Of a stretch of 64,000 bases of DNA, positions 47,078 to 61,237 are shown one piece after another. Origin of the DNA: Coffea arabica (Eukaryota; Streptophyta; Magnoliopsida; Gentianales; Rubiaceae); NCBI RefSeq assembly GCF_036785885.1, contig NC_092323.1, positions 14,516,501 through 14,580,500 of the forward strand, in the 5' to 3' direction. Numbering within the stretch: the stretch's first letter is position 1; each line of letters starts with the position of its first letter. The position numbers and the translations under genes were made by a program. Under the pieces are notes generated by a model. The model had not been told where the DNA came from and did not search any database. It saw only the letters and a list, made by a program, of their open reading frames with translations.

Positions 47078-48253
47078 CTGTGAGTTTAGAAATATTACAG
47101 TTGGAGAATTGTTCTGATGGAAATGGTGGTGGTCATCGCTATGGCTAGCAATGGAATTGCTGGTGGCTGAGGATACAAGCTCTTCTTCATTACCAAGACT
47201 GGCCCTTGATGGATCCCTCTTGTTCTGCTTTCTATTTTCTCTAATTTTTGAAAAATCCATAGAGTAATCAGGCATGACACCCTTCTGGTCCCAGTCTCCA
47301 AATTGTGGCACAGATAGCCATGGTGTATTTTTCTGCAAACAACAAAATTATACACTATAACAGTTTCAGTTTCCGTTGTCCAAAGTTTCTACTGTAGAAC
47401 TTCAGAAACAATTAATATTGCGAACAATTATGTAACCACTATCACTGTTTAGACCTCGTCAAAGTTATGGAAGTTGATTATCTTGATTATTTATACAAGA
47501 GGAAGCATCCTCGAACTTGAGCGCACAAATATTATAAAGGTGGAAGAAAAGTATGAGTATGCAAAATTGACAGTTCAGATTTTGAAAATTACAGCACAAA
47601 CCTAACACCTAGCTCCAATGAGCTCATCATCATGAAAAACAACACCTTCAAGATACACACAGCAATAGAAATACAACAAGAATCTTTGAAAATCAGATAA
47701 GATTAAAGGCGAGAACTTTGACCAGTTCTCACTTCAAGAATTGTGCTTTTTGAGTTGTCAACTACTGCATGGTCAAGAAAACTACAATTGGTGACTAAAT
47801 GGATCCAAGTATGACTGCCCATTACCAAGAAGGAAAATTGAGGGAATTAAACAGGGGAAAAAAGGAAAAAGAAGCTCCACATTCCTATTGCCTTAAAGTT
47901 TCACTGATTCTTCTTTCTCATCCCCTGATGGATGAATAAAAAATACATCCCAACAACTTCTTATCATGCATTTGGGCGGAATTGCCATAATCAAATCGGC
48001 AGAATTATTCAAAACGAGCTAAAGAACTATATCGATATCTTGGAAAAAGATGAACATAAAATGTGCAAAACGAACTTCAAATCAACCAAACCAAAAATTG
48101 AGCAAGAGCAAACATAAGAAAAAACAACCAAAAACCAGAGAAAACCCCCTTCTTTTTCCATGGTAATTTTTGCAGATTTCCCCAAAGAAAAAACAAAAAA
48201 GAAGCCACAAGCTTCAAAAGGGATGAGCCCTTTACCTCCTTGCGATAATCCAT
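45743..48253 (-). CDS. RIN4/NOI-domain protein (nitrate-induced family), small, probably membrane-anchored
   Basis: A 99-aa protein from three minus-strand exons: 48253-48236 (six codons, MDYRKE), 47332-47099 and 45790-45743, all in phase 0 with GT-AG introns. The NOI domain covers about residues 14-45. It begins VPQFGDWD, the motif cleaved by the bacterial protease AvrRpt2 in RIN4 relatives, and continues DYSMDFSKIRENRKQNKR. The last exon encodes GRRSIFSYFNCCVRA with Cys 95 and Cys 96, the typical palmitoylated tail of RIN4. Plasma-membrane attachment and a role in immune signalling follow from the family, not from this sequence. The two tiny exons would be missed by most single-exon predictions. 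Intron 2 begins just before a long poly(A) tract. Confidence 0.9.
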
Positions 48254-49526
48254 GAATACCAAATCCTCGAGAACTCAGAAGATATGAAGAGAAGGTAGCA
48301 GTTATAGTAGCTAAAGAAAAAAGCCCTTTACTACTTTTATGGCTGCTACTCTTACAACTATAAAAGCAGACTAAAGCAGTAAAGAGCTCGGTCTGAGGGT
48401 GTCCAATCCGTGGGAAGAAATGAATGCTGCTGCAGAAGAAAACCAAGAAGATTACAGAAGGCAAACGCAAATAGACAAAGAAATAGATGGATGGATGGCT
48501 GGACTCTGGAGCTGGCAAGTGACTATATCTGTCTCTATTTGTCTAATTCAGGATCGACTTCATCAACATTTGGGATGTGAATTGTATATTTGTATATACA
48601 GACGTAATATATATGTATGTGGAGCTATATGCATCATATGGTCCACATCTTTTACGTGTAAATATTTTGGCCAACTGCCACAGTTTTCTTTCTTCCTGAT
48701 TCTGCTGCCTGTGTAGATGCACACGCTTTTGCCAGCCTATTTTTTACTACTCCCAACTTCTTTTCTTGCTTTCCTTTTCATGTATTGGCTGGCTTTAGGA
48801 TGGCTTTCCTTGATGCTTGTGACCTTTTTCCCTTTGTGAACTAATAATAATATATATATATGTTAAAGTGGAATCCTAATATGTTTGGATTGTATTTTTT
48901 TTTGGGAGCTTTTTGTAAAAAAATACTAACACTTTTAATATTTTCTTTTAGATTGATATACGTGAGATAAAAGTCGATTAAGAAATATATTGAAAGAAAA
49001 TTTTAAAAAAAAATCTAAAAACTTTTTGCACAAAAATATATAAGGTGGGAGGGATTGTAAATAAAAGGTTTTGAATTCAAATCCTCTCATTTATCCAAAA
49101 AATATATATAGAAAAATGCTCCATTAGTAGATATTTTACCAAACTGAACTTTATAAAGGACACTAAATCAATTCATTGTGTTTTACCCAAAGGACTAAAT
49201 GATTTTTTGTAAATCTTATGCTAAATATGCTGTTGAAAACAAGAGAGTCGAATATTATGCTAAATATTGTGTTTCAAGTAGATATACAATTTTAGTCTCA
49301 TGACGAACTACTTTGTATCCAGAAGTGTCAATAAATATCGCAAATATATATATATATGTATATCATAACTTATTTCCCTTGAAAGAATATAAGTGATAAC
49401 ACGGAAAAGGCAGAAATTTATCAACCAAATTAATTTAAACTCTTTTAAGGATATTCAAATTTGTCCTAGCAACCGACCTAAGCTGATGTCCTTGTCTTTT
49501 CTTGAGTTAATGTTTTTTTTTTCTCA

Positions 49527-50197
49527 ATGTTGTTAAACTCGAACCGGAGAGCGACTCGGCTAAACTACTAGGTTAGGGGTCAACTGGTCGGATCGATCAG
49601 ACCGTTCTCAAAAACCTGCTAATGTCAGCATGATGTTATAATTATTTTATATTTTTATAAGTTTTAGAAATATTGAAATTAAGTTCTTGATTATATTTGG
49701 CCAATCATGAAAAATGTTTCAAAAATATTAGACTTGCAATCAAATATACACCTAATAATTATATATAAAAATATAAATTCATAATTAAAATAAGTCCATT
49801 CTCCAAAATTACTTGAAAAATAAATTAAAACAAATTAATGCTAATTGGAATCACTGATGCTAGATTAATGAGATTATAGGGACGAAAACATCTTAATTTA
49901 GAAATCATTTAGGAAAGCGAATGATTTTGATATTTATACTAAATGGGTGACGTTTTCTTATTTCTATTAATAAATGAAAGTGTTACAATATATGTAACTC
50001 AAATTATGTTTAAGGAAAAGAAGAAAAAAAAAATTTGAGAAGCAGGTTAACCAATCGAATTGGGTCACTAGTTTAGCCGAATTTTAATAATTTTGACTAA
50101 TTTTTTATCAAAACGGTTTTATACTACAAACCAATTCGAAAAGAATGTTGATTCACGGTCGAACTGATCGGTTCGACCCGAATCTAACAACACTGCT
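49527..50197. mobile_element. hAT-like MITE with TGTTGTTA ends
   Basis: The left end reads atgttgttaaactcgaaccg. The right end is the inverted form (cgacccgaatctaacaacac). Inner copies of an inverted ggtcaactggtcggatcg / cgaactgatcggttcgac motif support it. The probable 8-bp duplication is ttttctca at 49519-49526 and 50198-50205. The interior is AT-rich and non-coding. Confidence 0.7.
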
Positions 50198-50339
50198 TTT
50201 TCTCAGTGTCTTCTTCTACTTCTCATCTCTCTCTTCTCTTTAGTCAAACATTTCCGCTAAATTGTTGAAGATTTATGATTCAAGTTCTACTTTTTTTTTT
50301 TTGGTCGAAACGATGGTTTCATATATTTATGATTCAAGT

Positions 50340-52363
50340 TCATTAAAGACATTTTTAGGTGCTTAGAAGTGTACATCCAAGTGTTTTCATGGTCAAACTT
50401 TAACCAGTAAAACACATCTTCTGGTAAAAAGCATCAAGTGATTGCCATGATCAAGTTGACTTTTGACATAAAAACAAAAAAAGAAGGAAAAAAGATGACC
50501 ATGATCAAACTTCTAGTCTTCCATAGACAACGGAAACTAGAGATGTAGTAAGGCTGTCATCTTTTAGAGCTTCTTCCCTAAATTACCTCCAAAGGTTTTC
50601 AAAGTTCTGCAAAAGTAAAGAAAAGAAGAAAAGGGTACTCCTTTATATACATTATAAATTATTTTTCTCCAACTATATAGCATAGTAAATAAATAAATCA
50701 ATAATCCTGTCATTTCATGTCAAATTTTTGGCCTAAACAAGTAGGAAATTTTGTCAATATATTATTTTTCATCAAGATAGTTGTAAGTATACATAGAATG
50801 AAAGTTTTTGTGTATTATTTTTTGTGGGATCTTAATACTAGAATCTAATAGATCCACTCGTCCTCAGAAATTCCGCAGGCAAGCAAACAAAGGCATGTGT
50901 CTCAAGAAGAATAATGACACATGAAGAGCTATATGACTTCTGAATGACAGGGTGGAGCAACTTTACACCAGGATTGCACATATACTTGAATACATCTATG
51001 TGTTTTTTTTTAAAAATTATTTTAAACTGTCTGTGTTTTTATTGGGGAATTTTCTTTTTATTAAAGTGCCTTCCCTTAAAAAGTGGAAAAGAAAAAGAAA
51101 GATTAACCTTAATTAACTTGCAAAGTTCTTGCAGAATAATTCTTCCTATGCCCATTATCAATACACTTTCACCTTGGAAAAAGATTTTTAAGTTATTCAA
51201 GCAAGACATCGGTGGAGAACCCTATAGTTGAATATTTATTTTAAGGAAGCTGTGCATTTCTTGGATTGATATAATATGGAGTGGTAAAACTTCGAATTAC
51301 TGCCACAATCACAATCCCTTGTCTCCTATCTTTGTTAAGAATGCAAAGCATTTCATGTTTGATGCTCAAAAATCATTATACATGGTACATTAATGCAATT
51401 TAGCCTTGTTTGGATTGTGATTTTTCGCAGAAAAATTTTTATATTTTTCATGAACACATTTTTTGAATATCCTTTTTATCTTGTATAAATTAAATCGTTA
51501 CAGTACATTTTTTTATAATAAAAAAATCCTAAAAATAAGCGTATTTAATGACAGATCTAAAATAGGGCTAACTAGGATTAATCGCAGTTTGCCCTTTTTG
51601 TAAATATGACATTGTCACACTTTATCTCCTTTTACTTATAAAGTGGAATGTAACAATTATAATCACCCCACAATTGCTTCTGATCATTAAGAAGGAATTG
51701 TAGAGGTCATTCGTCTAGACAATAATGGAGGATAATTTTTTCTGCCATATGTTGTTGCCATGAATAAGTTGTAAATCAGTACAAACAAATTGTAAGTATT
51801 TCTCACTAAGTTGGTAGAAATAGTGTGTGCTATTCATGATCAACAACACTCACATAAATCAAGATCTATACCAAAAAATGTAAACCACCCATTTTGAGCT
51901 TTACTCTAACGAAATCTAAACCACATAATTTTCTTTCTTCATGGCCACATATCTAAACCACAAAATACAAGAAAATATTTTCTATTACAGATGATGGAAA
52001 CCATATTTAAGTTTGTCATTTTTTTTATTCTTCTGAAATTGCCACCCAAAGTTTTAAAATGTTGTAGAAAAATGAAAAAAAAAAAAGGGTACTCCTGCAT
52101 ATACACTATAAGTGCTTTTCCCACAATTCGGCTTGCTCTATTACAGTAAATAAACAATTAAATAAAATTTCAGCTTATTTCATGTCCAATTTTTTGGCAT
52201 AAAAGCTTTATAGAGAGATTCATCAATACTTGCAAAATTCTGGAAGAGGGTTGAGTAAGATGATAAGATGTGAGAGATTTTAAATAGGAGATGTTGGGTT
52301 CAAAACTTTCCTTCCGTGCATGCGTGCGCGTGCACACACACATACACTGATACACACACAGAG

Positions 52364-52410
<47 letters not shown>

Positions 52411-53360
52411 CATACACAAATATATAGGTTTCTTATTGTTATGCAACATAATCAATAACGCGTGTGCACACACACACATATATATATATACACATACATA
52501 CACAAATACATACGTTTCTTATTGTTATGCGTGATAATCAATGCACTTTCACCTTGGAAAAAGATTCTAGTTATGTAATCAAGACATCGGTGGAGATCCC
52601 TATAGCTGATTATTTATTTTAAGGAAGCTTTGCATTTCTTTGATCTGTACAATGTGGAGGGGTAAAAGCAAGACTTCATATTGCTGCCACAATCATATCC
52701 CTTTTCTCTTCTATTTGTTAAGAATGCAGAGTTGGTTAAAAAACCTAGAAAACTGTCGAGCTACTAACCTTATACATTCGCAACCCTCCAACTATTTTTT
52801 TTATTTAGGTAAAAGAATTCCACTAAAATGAACTCTAGTTTGTTAAAGCTATTGTCCGATAGGTATTTATCCATGTGTTGATTTTCATGGTTCAAACTTT
52901 AACTAAAATTTCCAAGAAAATATCTAGTGATTGCCATGAATAAACTATTACAGACAATGGAAACCATAGGTTCTCCTTTTGGCAATCAGGCAAGGGCGTA
53001 CGTCTCAAGAAGTACACAAATTACACATGAAAAGCTAGGATTTTTTTTTTTTTTTGGTGGCAGCTGGGTAGTGCAACTTTAAATTACGAATACATAATTA
53101 ACTTTATGTATTTTGGTTTTATAGAAGTGTTTTCTCTCCTCAAAAGTAGAAACAAAAAAGAAAGTGACCCTAAAATGACATTAAAGTTGCTATATATAAT
53201 CTTTCCTGTGCGTTATAATCAATACACTTTTACCTTGGAATATGAGAGCTATGTAACCAAGACATAGGTAGAGATCCCAATGGTTGATTTTTTATTTTGA
53301 GGTAGCTCTGTAATTTCTTGGTTTAATACAATATATAGGGTTTAAAATTATATTTACTGA
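50340..53360. repeat. Degenerate threefold segmental repeat
   Basis: A marker (tcaatacactttcaccttgg, then gacatcggtggaga, then tatttattttaaggaagct) occurs at about 51155-51270, 52535-52650 and, more diverged, 53217-53330. A second marker (aagggtactcc, then a cagtaaataaa / atttcatgtc stretch) occurs at about 50630-50735 and 52085-52200. A third (agtgattgccatga, acaatggaaaccat type) occurs at about 50435, 51985 and 52920-52965. The order is conserved, so the region grew by tandem duplication of a unit of roughly 1-1.5 kb. No gene was found in the unit. Confidence 0.75.
52331..52500. repeat. (CA)n/(TA)n microsatellite cluster, itself duplicated
   Basis: A run of tgcacacacacatacac then (TA)n and catacatacacaaatatatag, followed by ttcttattgttatgc, recurs at about 52463-52530. 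Tyr/Ile- and His/Thr-rich reading frames here are artefacts of the repeat. Confidence 0.9.
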
Positions 53361-54077
53361 TTTATTTACTTGTATAAATTACATGACTTTATAAATGATA
53401 AACAATTAAACGCAGGTGTTTGGATACCCATTATTTCAAAAAAAATATTTATTATAATATTATAATATTTTTTGCGATGTGATATACGTGAAATAAAAAA
53501 ATAGTTGAAAAGATGAAAAATGCAATTAGAAAAAGTGTTTACGATGTAAGTCAAATAACTTTTCAAATAACAAGATATCCAAATACTTTATTTTTTGAAC
53601 CTATACAGTTTAACTCTTGATGAACTAGCTAAACAAAAATAGCAACTCAAATTCTTGAAGATTAGGTTCCAAGAAATTATTGAATCCTTTATTGAATTAA
53701 TATAAGAAAAATCTTCCCGCCAATCTATAACTTGCTCTATGTCGATGAAGGACAGAGAATTCCAAATATGCAGCACATTCTGCTAATGAAAGAAAAAGAA
53801 AGAAGAAGAAACCAAAGCTCATGTAGAAATTATGAAATAAAGCATATGGTGTAAACCAATTATGCCTAGTGCAAGTTTATATGTAAAATCTGTTTTGCAT
53901 GCTTGACATTTGTAAATAGTTTCCGTTTCATTTTTATGGATAAATGTTTTTCATTTTTAGTCCCACAAAATGCAGCATATTGTCTACCATAGAAGGCTAG
54001 CATATTGTCTATTAGCATTAGTATTTGTAACCATTAGTATTAAGACTCATATATATAGGTTGAATATAATTTATGTA

Positions 54078-54548
54078 TATCATATATAACCCCTGTGGTT
54101 TTGTTTATTGCCATATGGCTCTTCTAATGTTTCAAAATATCCATTTCACCCTCCTATAGTTTTATGAAAAGTGAAAATTTCATGGAAAATAATCTATATA
54201 ATGTCGTTAATTGAAATACCGATAGTGTCCTTACTTAAATGCTAAATCAGTTGATGACTTAACTACCTTGTATAAAAACATAGGAAAATTACGTGAATAA
54301 ATGCAAAAATCACAGGGGTAAAGTGGATATTTATACAAATTATAAGGAGATTACATGAAAATTAAGATTTTATCACGTATGTTCTCAAAGTATGTTTCAT
54401 ATGAACCCCTTGACTGATTATGCATTTCGTCCATTTTTCAATTTACATAAAATCATATGAAGCTTATAGGTTATGTGGCTATTTTGAAACCTTAAATGGG
54501 TGATCTGACATTATACAAAATAACAGAGGAATTATAAGTAATTCACCC
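54078..54548. mobile_element. Foldback element, probably Mutator-like, degenerate
   Basis: Flanked by tataatttatgta at 54065-54077 and 54549-54561. The two ends are diverged inverted copies: one has aacccctgtggttttg...aatgtttcaaaatatcc, the other has the reverse-complement pattern ...ctattttgaaacc...caaaataacagagg. There is no coding capacity. The 13-bp flank is longer than a standard target duplication, so superfamily assignment is tentative. Confidence 0.5.
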
Positions 54549-57500
54549 TATAATTTATGTAAGGGATACATACTTCTGTCTGTGTACATTCATCCTATGA
54601 TTACACGATTACAACTGGCTTTATATAATCATGATTAAACTACTATTATCAAGGAATTTGGATTATTATATTTTGAAGTGTTTCAACCAATAATCCCACG
54701 CCTGCTGGCTAGGGACGTCATGTCCCGCCTTGCAGACCGGGTACCGAACCGGTCTGCGGCATAAAACATTAAAGTACCCGTTTTTAAAAACAGATATATT
54801 ATTTCCTCAATATGACAGCAAGGCAGGATTAAGAATGATTAGTGTGGCCAGTGATCTCAGAGTTGGCTAATTGTCCGTAAGTCACAGAGAAAGAAATGGG
54901 ACCATCTCAATTAATTAGCTTTTGTTGTCATGTGCTTTTGCATTTAGTATCTAGGTAATTATCTCTTTCCTCAGCATTAAGCAAGCAGCTAATTGGCTAC
55001 TAAATTATGTCAATTAGTGTAAATTTTTTGGAGTTTTTTGCCAAAATAACACTCTTCCTAAAAAATATTCCCAATGTGATTTACTTTCAAATAACGATGT
55101 TATTGTTGCCATCTAGTTATCCTAATTGCCATGCAGGATAATAAGAAAGGAAAGTTCTAATCTAATTTATAGTTGCCATCATGAACTAAAAATTTAAAAT
55201 TTTTTATTATAGAGGCACAAGAAGATTGCATAACTTTTATAATTTCCTTATAATTATTTAAATAAATTCTGCCATTATTGGCCTTGCTATTATTGGTTTC
55301 TGAATTTTTTAAAATGTATCAAACTTATTGCATATATTTTTAAAAAAAATAAATTTTAAAAGTACAAAAATTGTAGCAAAAATTTCAATGAAAATTGTAA
55401 GCAATTACAAAAACTTCAAGGCTACCATATTTGTTTATGTTATCCTTCTTACTCCTTAAAAAGACAAGAGAATAATTTTTATTTGCCTTGAGATTATCGA
55501 TTCGAGAAGCATATTTTTTAGGTGTTGTTAATATAAATATTGGCTCCTTAGAATTACGTTTGACAAAGGAAAGATAATTAAACAAAAAAAAAATACGGGA
55601 AGGTTTAGAAAGAAAATTGGAGAAGATATTACATGGGAAAGAGAAATGAAATGTGCCTTTATCTCCATCCTAGCACATATGCAGCCTAAGTGGCAAAAAA
55701 ATGATCATAAAGACAATAAATTTTAAAATTAGGTTACTTTGGGTATATGTTTTGGAAGAAGAGTTATTTTGGTAATAAACTCAATTTTTTGCATGGGGTA
55801 CATAAGTTTTTTTTTTTTTTTTTTGCCCTTTTGTACTAAGCCTACTTGATGACCAAAGCTATAAGATTTATGACTAAAAAAATAAATATGCTAAATCTGT
55901 TTCAGTACAAAGTTTAACGGTAATTGATTTTCCCATAAGACTCAAATAGGCAATCCGTTTTAAAATGCAGTCAAGCATCCCAGCCCTTGTAGGACCTTTT
56001 TTTTTTTTTTTTTTACGGTAATGATAATATTTCTATAACCTAATCTAGAAGGAGGGAAGTCTAAATAGATTGTGTATAAGAGATTAATAGATATAAGAAT
56101 CTGACTAAATCAAAGAATGTTCTGGCACCTCCTTTGAATTTTTTTCACAGCAAGTAGGTACAGCATTTCTAATAGCCTTGTAGGACTATTAGAAGAACAA
56201 TTTATTATTTAGCAAGTTAAAAACTTGGTTATGTTGACTAGAGATATTACAAGGCAAAGACAATCATAAGTACATATTTCTAACGTTCAAACTAATTTAT
56301 AAATCGTTATGGTAAATAGTTTTTTTCTTCTATTTTCACGTATACAGGTTTTTTGAGTTATTGCCATAGTTTGCTAAGGAGTTTGTGAAATCTCCTCATA
56401 AATTTGGCATAAATTTATAGATGCTCCTATAAAGAGTTTTATGCAAGGTTGACCTTTTAAATCATAGTTATTCTTTAAAAAAAAAAAAAGCATAGAACAA
56501 TCTCCAGAACAACCCTTTAAACCATAGTTATCAAATCCAACTCTATTTTTAAAAAAATAAAAAGAAAGAAAGAAAGAAAGAGAAGGGCTCTGTCCACCAG
56601 CTTGGACCGCCCAAATTGGGAATTCGGCAACTAATGGTGACCAGTCACTAATGAAAAGGCGACGAGTCACTAATAGTGATCAAAGCAGATTACAAAAGGT
56701 TTGACCCTTACAAATTAAATTAAGCTTAAACTCTTGGTTGGACAAGAGAATTAGGATGTGTTTGATAAAATTGAGGTATGAAATATGAAATCTGAATTCA
56801 TTGATTTATTGAATTATTAAGTATCAAGTATAATACATTTGAACGTATATCAGATTAAAAAAAAATAAGTGAATAGTTTATCACTTATTTTTGAAATTAA
56901 GTTTTGTTTAAAAAATTCAGTGCTACTTAATTAACTCGGATATTCTATTTTTGATCATCAAACTTATTGAACATGTTAAGATCTGAACCGATTGAGTTTA
57001 AGTGCTAAACTCTATTTTTTATTATCAAACGCGTCTGAACACGTTAAGATATGAACCCATTAAATATAAGTGTTGATTAGGTTATTAAATAAAGCCTTAA
57101 ACCAAAAGATTAAAGATAATTTGGGCACCCACATCAATGTATTAATTACTAATTTACTATGAAGAGATTGTCAATTACTTCGTGTCTTCTTCTACAGAAT
57201 CGGTAGTTTTCATCTAAATACTTTTATAATCCGGAAATGACAAATTGCTAAAACCTTTAAATCTAATTTTTTTTTTAATCTCAATTAAATTTCTCTCTAG
57301 AAAGTCCTCTACTCATTTCTGGATGACTCCAAAGAATATTTTAGGTAATCCTGAGTTGAAGAAGTTAGAAACGTTGCAGTTTTCTATTTTATGTGAATTA
57401 TCATATTGGAGAAAGATAAAGACAAATCTTTGGTAGAACCTACGTGAATATACCCTCGTACTTGGGCTTGAATGTTTTGTTCATTGTTTTTATTGCATTT

Positions 57501-57681
57501 TCTGTAATTAGTTTAACCAAAAAGAAATTATGATAAATCAAAAAGAAGAGAAGAAAAGAAATTATATGCCCCCTCTTCAAAGAAACTGCTACTACTATTT
57601 AGAGACTCCATAATACCAACAAATAAAATTGGAGTAGTTGTCAAGTTTTATATCAACTAGTGCTTGAGGCACACCCTCACT

Positions 57682-58013
57682 CAGTGGCGGAGCCAGAAAA
57701 AATTTTCAGCGGGGGCAAAAACAACACTAAAATTTTTTTCCTACTCTTTTGTTAGTTTTTTAAGTAAAAAATATTCACCAATAAGTTAAAATGAAAAAAA
57801 AATTTTGAACTTATTTCAAATGGAATTTTGTGACCCACATATCCTTTTAGAATATTAGGTCATGAACCAATTTAAAATATCACGTAATTTTTTCACTTAT
57901 TTCATAAAAAAATTTTGGGAGCACACTTGAGATAATATCAAAATTTTATACATATTATAGGAATTTAAGAGGGAGCAGTGAGGGCTAGTGCCCCCACCTT
58001 AAATCCGCCAGTG
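57682..58013. mobile_element. hAT MITE with CAGTGGCGGA ends
   Basis: The left end is cagtggcggagcc. The right end is aaatccgccagtg, which read in reverse complement is cactggcggattt. It is flanked by the perfect 8-bp duplication ccctcact at 57674-57681 and 58014-58021. The interior is AT-rich and non-coding, 332 bp in all. Confidence 0.9.
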
Positions 58014-61000
58014 CCCTCACTTGTGTGCAGTTAATAAAAAACATATTTATCAAAATTATCTTCTTATGATATTTTTTTATTGGTTGAATCTTTTATAATG
58101 CAGATAATTATACAGAGAGATGATGGAAGTTGGGCAGATTACGTGGGAGTTGGCAGTTAGTGTGAAAAAGTTGATAACCTCAACAAATAACTAATACAAA
58201 TAGCTATCTCCTAATTGGGGGAAAAGTTATTTTTAATAAATTGGAACAAACCTACCCTTGTCATTAAGGGTAGATTAGAAATTACAAAAAATGATATAAT
58301 ATGTTTGCACTACATAGTGATTCTCAAAACATTATATATTACATAGATGGATATTTAAGGGACAACTATTAAATTCGTATTCATTGAAGAAAATAATTAT
58401 CTTCCCCATGTATTTGTTAATTGAGCTTAACAAGTATCTTGTTCAGTATAAATAAATTGATCCATGACAGTTGGAAAATGAATTTTTCCAGAGTCCGAAT
58501 TTTAATGTTATAGTAAACATGACAAGACCACTCCCATCAAATCTATCTGTGATAGTATTCGACTCGATTTGAGAGGAGTAAGGGCATGAACAATTGTCAG
58601 ACAGACAGACAAACAATCGTTTATAGATTAGTAGCCAACTTATAAATTTTTTGATGATAAATTTCTGTCTTATAACGGCATATAATTCTAACATTACTAA
58701 CATATACGACCACTATGCTCAAATGTTCAAATATCACATCTTTGTTTCAATATTGATCGTAGAGTTTTTTTTATTTTTTGTAACCCGGAACATGTCCCAA
58801 CCCGAGTCCTTAGGACCGAACCGGCACAACAAATCGTAGAGTTGTTTATACTCAATTACATTTTGTTCAAAAGGACTTGGACCATTAGCAGGTTGCACTT
58901 GCCCCAAATTCGACTTGAGAAGGCTAATGCTTTAACCCAAAAAAAAAAAAAAAAAAAGGTTGTGACAGCCATCATGTTTTGACAGAATTTCATCTTCAAT
59001 GTGGGTTTTCATATGGGAGCTACAGATTGGACACCTAGCTCAATCCATGACCGCTCCAGTGGAGCCCAATCCAGTGTAATTTCATATTGGGTTTTCGTTT
59101 CTTGGGTGTAATTTTTCTCTGGAAACAACAATTTCTTACTTTATCTTACTTTTTTTTTAAGAAAAAATTTTCTCCTCTTGAAGGTACAAAAATAGTGTTC
59201 ATATGGGCGTCTATGAGTCTCACAATAGTAGCCAATATAATGCAACAACAATTCAGGAAGTGCCAAATCTTTATCATCTATGTTGGGGCAAACAATGCTT
59301 GTGCTGGGCCAATTCTTTTTCATGAGTTTCTGGTCCATAATGAATCTTTAAGCCCAGATGATCGAGAATGTAGTAGGCTCTGCTTGGATTAGTACTTTTT
59401 TCTTGAAAACTGTTTTTGTTTTTGGAGTTTGCAGTAACATTCCGAAAAACAACTCAAAAAACACACATAATTTTAAATACAACTTACAAAAATAGAAAAA
59501 TATGTAAAAAATTATCAAATAGTATCCCATTTTTCTTTTTTTCACCCAATAGCACCACCCAACACACAACACCACCCACTGCCACCATCATCTCTTTCTC
59601 CCAAATTCCACCAAAGAAAAACCCGCATCCATATGTCCACCATCTCCCAAGCTAAGTAAGTATTTCTTATACATTTTTTTAACGAGGAGAAGAGTAGAAT
59701 TTAAGAAGCGAGAAATTGAACAAGAAACTACAATTTTCGAGGCTTCAACTTTCTGATATTACATTTTTTCCCATAGCTGATTTACTTTTTCACTCTTTTC
59801 TTTTTTTTTTTCCCTTGAAAAATGATTAACAACGTTGTAGTTACTATGCAACTTGTATGTAAATATGACAAAGTAAGTAATCATACATTTTATTATCTAT
59901 TTTTTTTCCTACACGCCTTACATAAATCACAAACCCCCTAATTTCTTGTAGAGAAACCTAGCAATTTCATTCACAAATGTCTTAGTAATATTGTAATACT
60001 CTTCCCTCAAAAAAAAAAATATTGTAATATTATTTCTTTCTTCCTTTTTTTTGGGGGGGGGGGGGGGGGTCACATTCCTATGACCCATTTATTACCACAC
60101 ATACAATATACTCTTGGAGGCACAACTCTCCCTGCTGAAAAAGTCCACTGATAACTAGAGTTGGCAAGGTCACAAAAATGACAGGATGGAATCATTTGCT
60201 TGGGGGTGTTGAAGGCTTGGAAGGGGATTGTGCACCACAAATTCTGAGAAGAGTGATTTGCCAATGGGTGGCATTATCTATCTGTTGGGGCCTTCTAACC
60301 TCAGCATCTACTTCCTTCAGCCACAGAAAAAAGTAACAAGGGACAAATGCAAAATCATAAAAATATCTCTTTTCTTGTTTTTTGGTATTATTGGCATAAT
60401 AGTAGTATCATGGTGTGAGGTATGTGAAACAAAAATGTAGATGAAAATATAAATTTGTGATTAAAAAAAAAGGTTTAAAGAACAATACATTTTTTTTCCC
60501 TAAATAATCACATGTCCAGTGGATTTAAGGAACAATGTTCTTTTTTTATTATTTCCTTTTTTTTATGTTATTATGGGAATAGCATATTTAAATGAATTTT
60601 ATGCAATAAAGCATGGTGGCACTAGGTTTGATCATTTATCTTGCAAGTGATTGCATATTTAGTTGCATCCAACAAGTGCAAAATAGTTCAATTACTTAAC
60701 AATATTATATTGATTTTGGGTAAAGATTATTTGCTTTTATCTCAATTTTCTTGGCACTTGTAACTACATTGGTGTCTTTTGGCTTATAAGAAAAAGTGGT
60801 CAATTCTTACTCCAACAATCTAAGATTACTTTTTAAGGAAACAAAATACACTTCTTGAACTTTTAAACTCAGATTCAATAAGAATCTTGGAGAAAATTTA
60901 AGTTTGTAATAGTAATTTACTAGTATTATTGATACTCTCCATTCATGAAACTTTGCTTAAAAGTATTTATCAAATATTCATTGATAACAAATTAACTACT

Positions 61001-61165
61001 CTAGGTTTGAATTAACTCATATTACTAATAAACATAACAAAAAGGCTTCCTAAGTTAATGCATACTTTAAAAAAATATCATGCATTATAAGCAAAATCAA
61101 AATATATTCCTGCCCCTTCTTCCCTTGTGGCTTCTTTAATCCCATTTATCTTTTCTTAAAAAAAA

Positions 61166-61166
61166 G

Positions 61167-61234
<68 letters not shown>
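61166..61234. repeat. (TC)n(TA)n microsatellite upstream of ABCF5
   Basis: A TC run passes directly into more than 20 TA units, about 490 bp upstream of the ABCF5 start codon. Length is likely variable between individuals. Confidence 0.95.

Positions 61235-61237
<3 letters not shown>

Noticed and set aside
48027-48518. 163-codon minus-strand open frame, Phe/Ser-rich
   Set aside because: It overlaps the NOI leader, the six-codon exon 1 and intron 1 in a different frame. Composition is that of translated CT-rich leader DNA and no family features are seen.
52170-52534. Tyr-Ile and His-Thr repeat frames
   Set aside because: They are translations of a (TA)n/(CA)n microsatellite.
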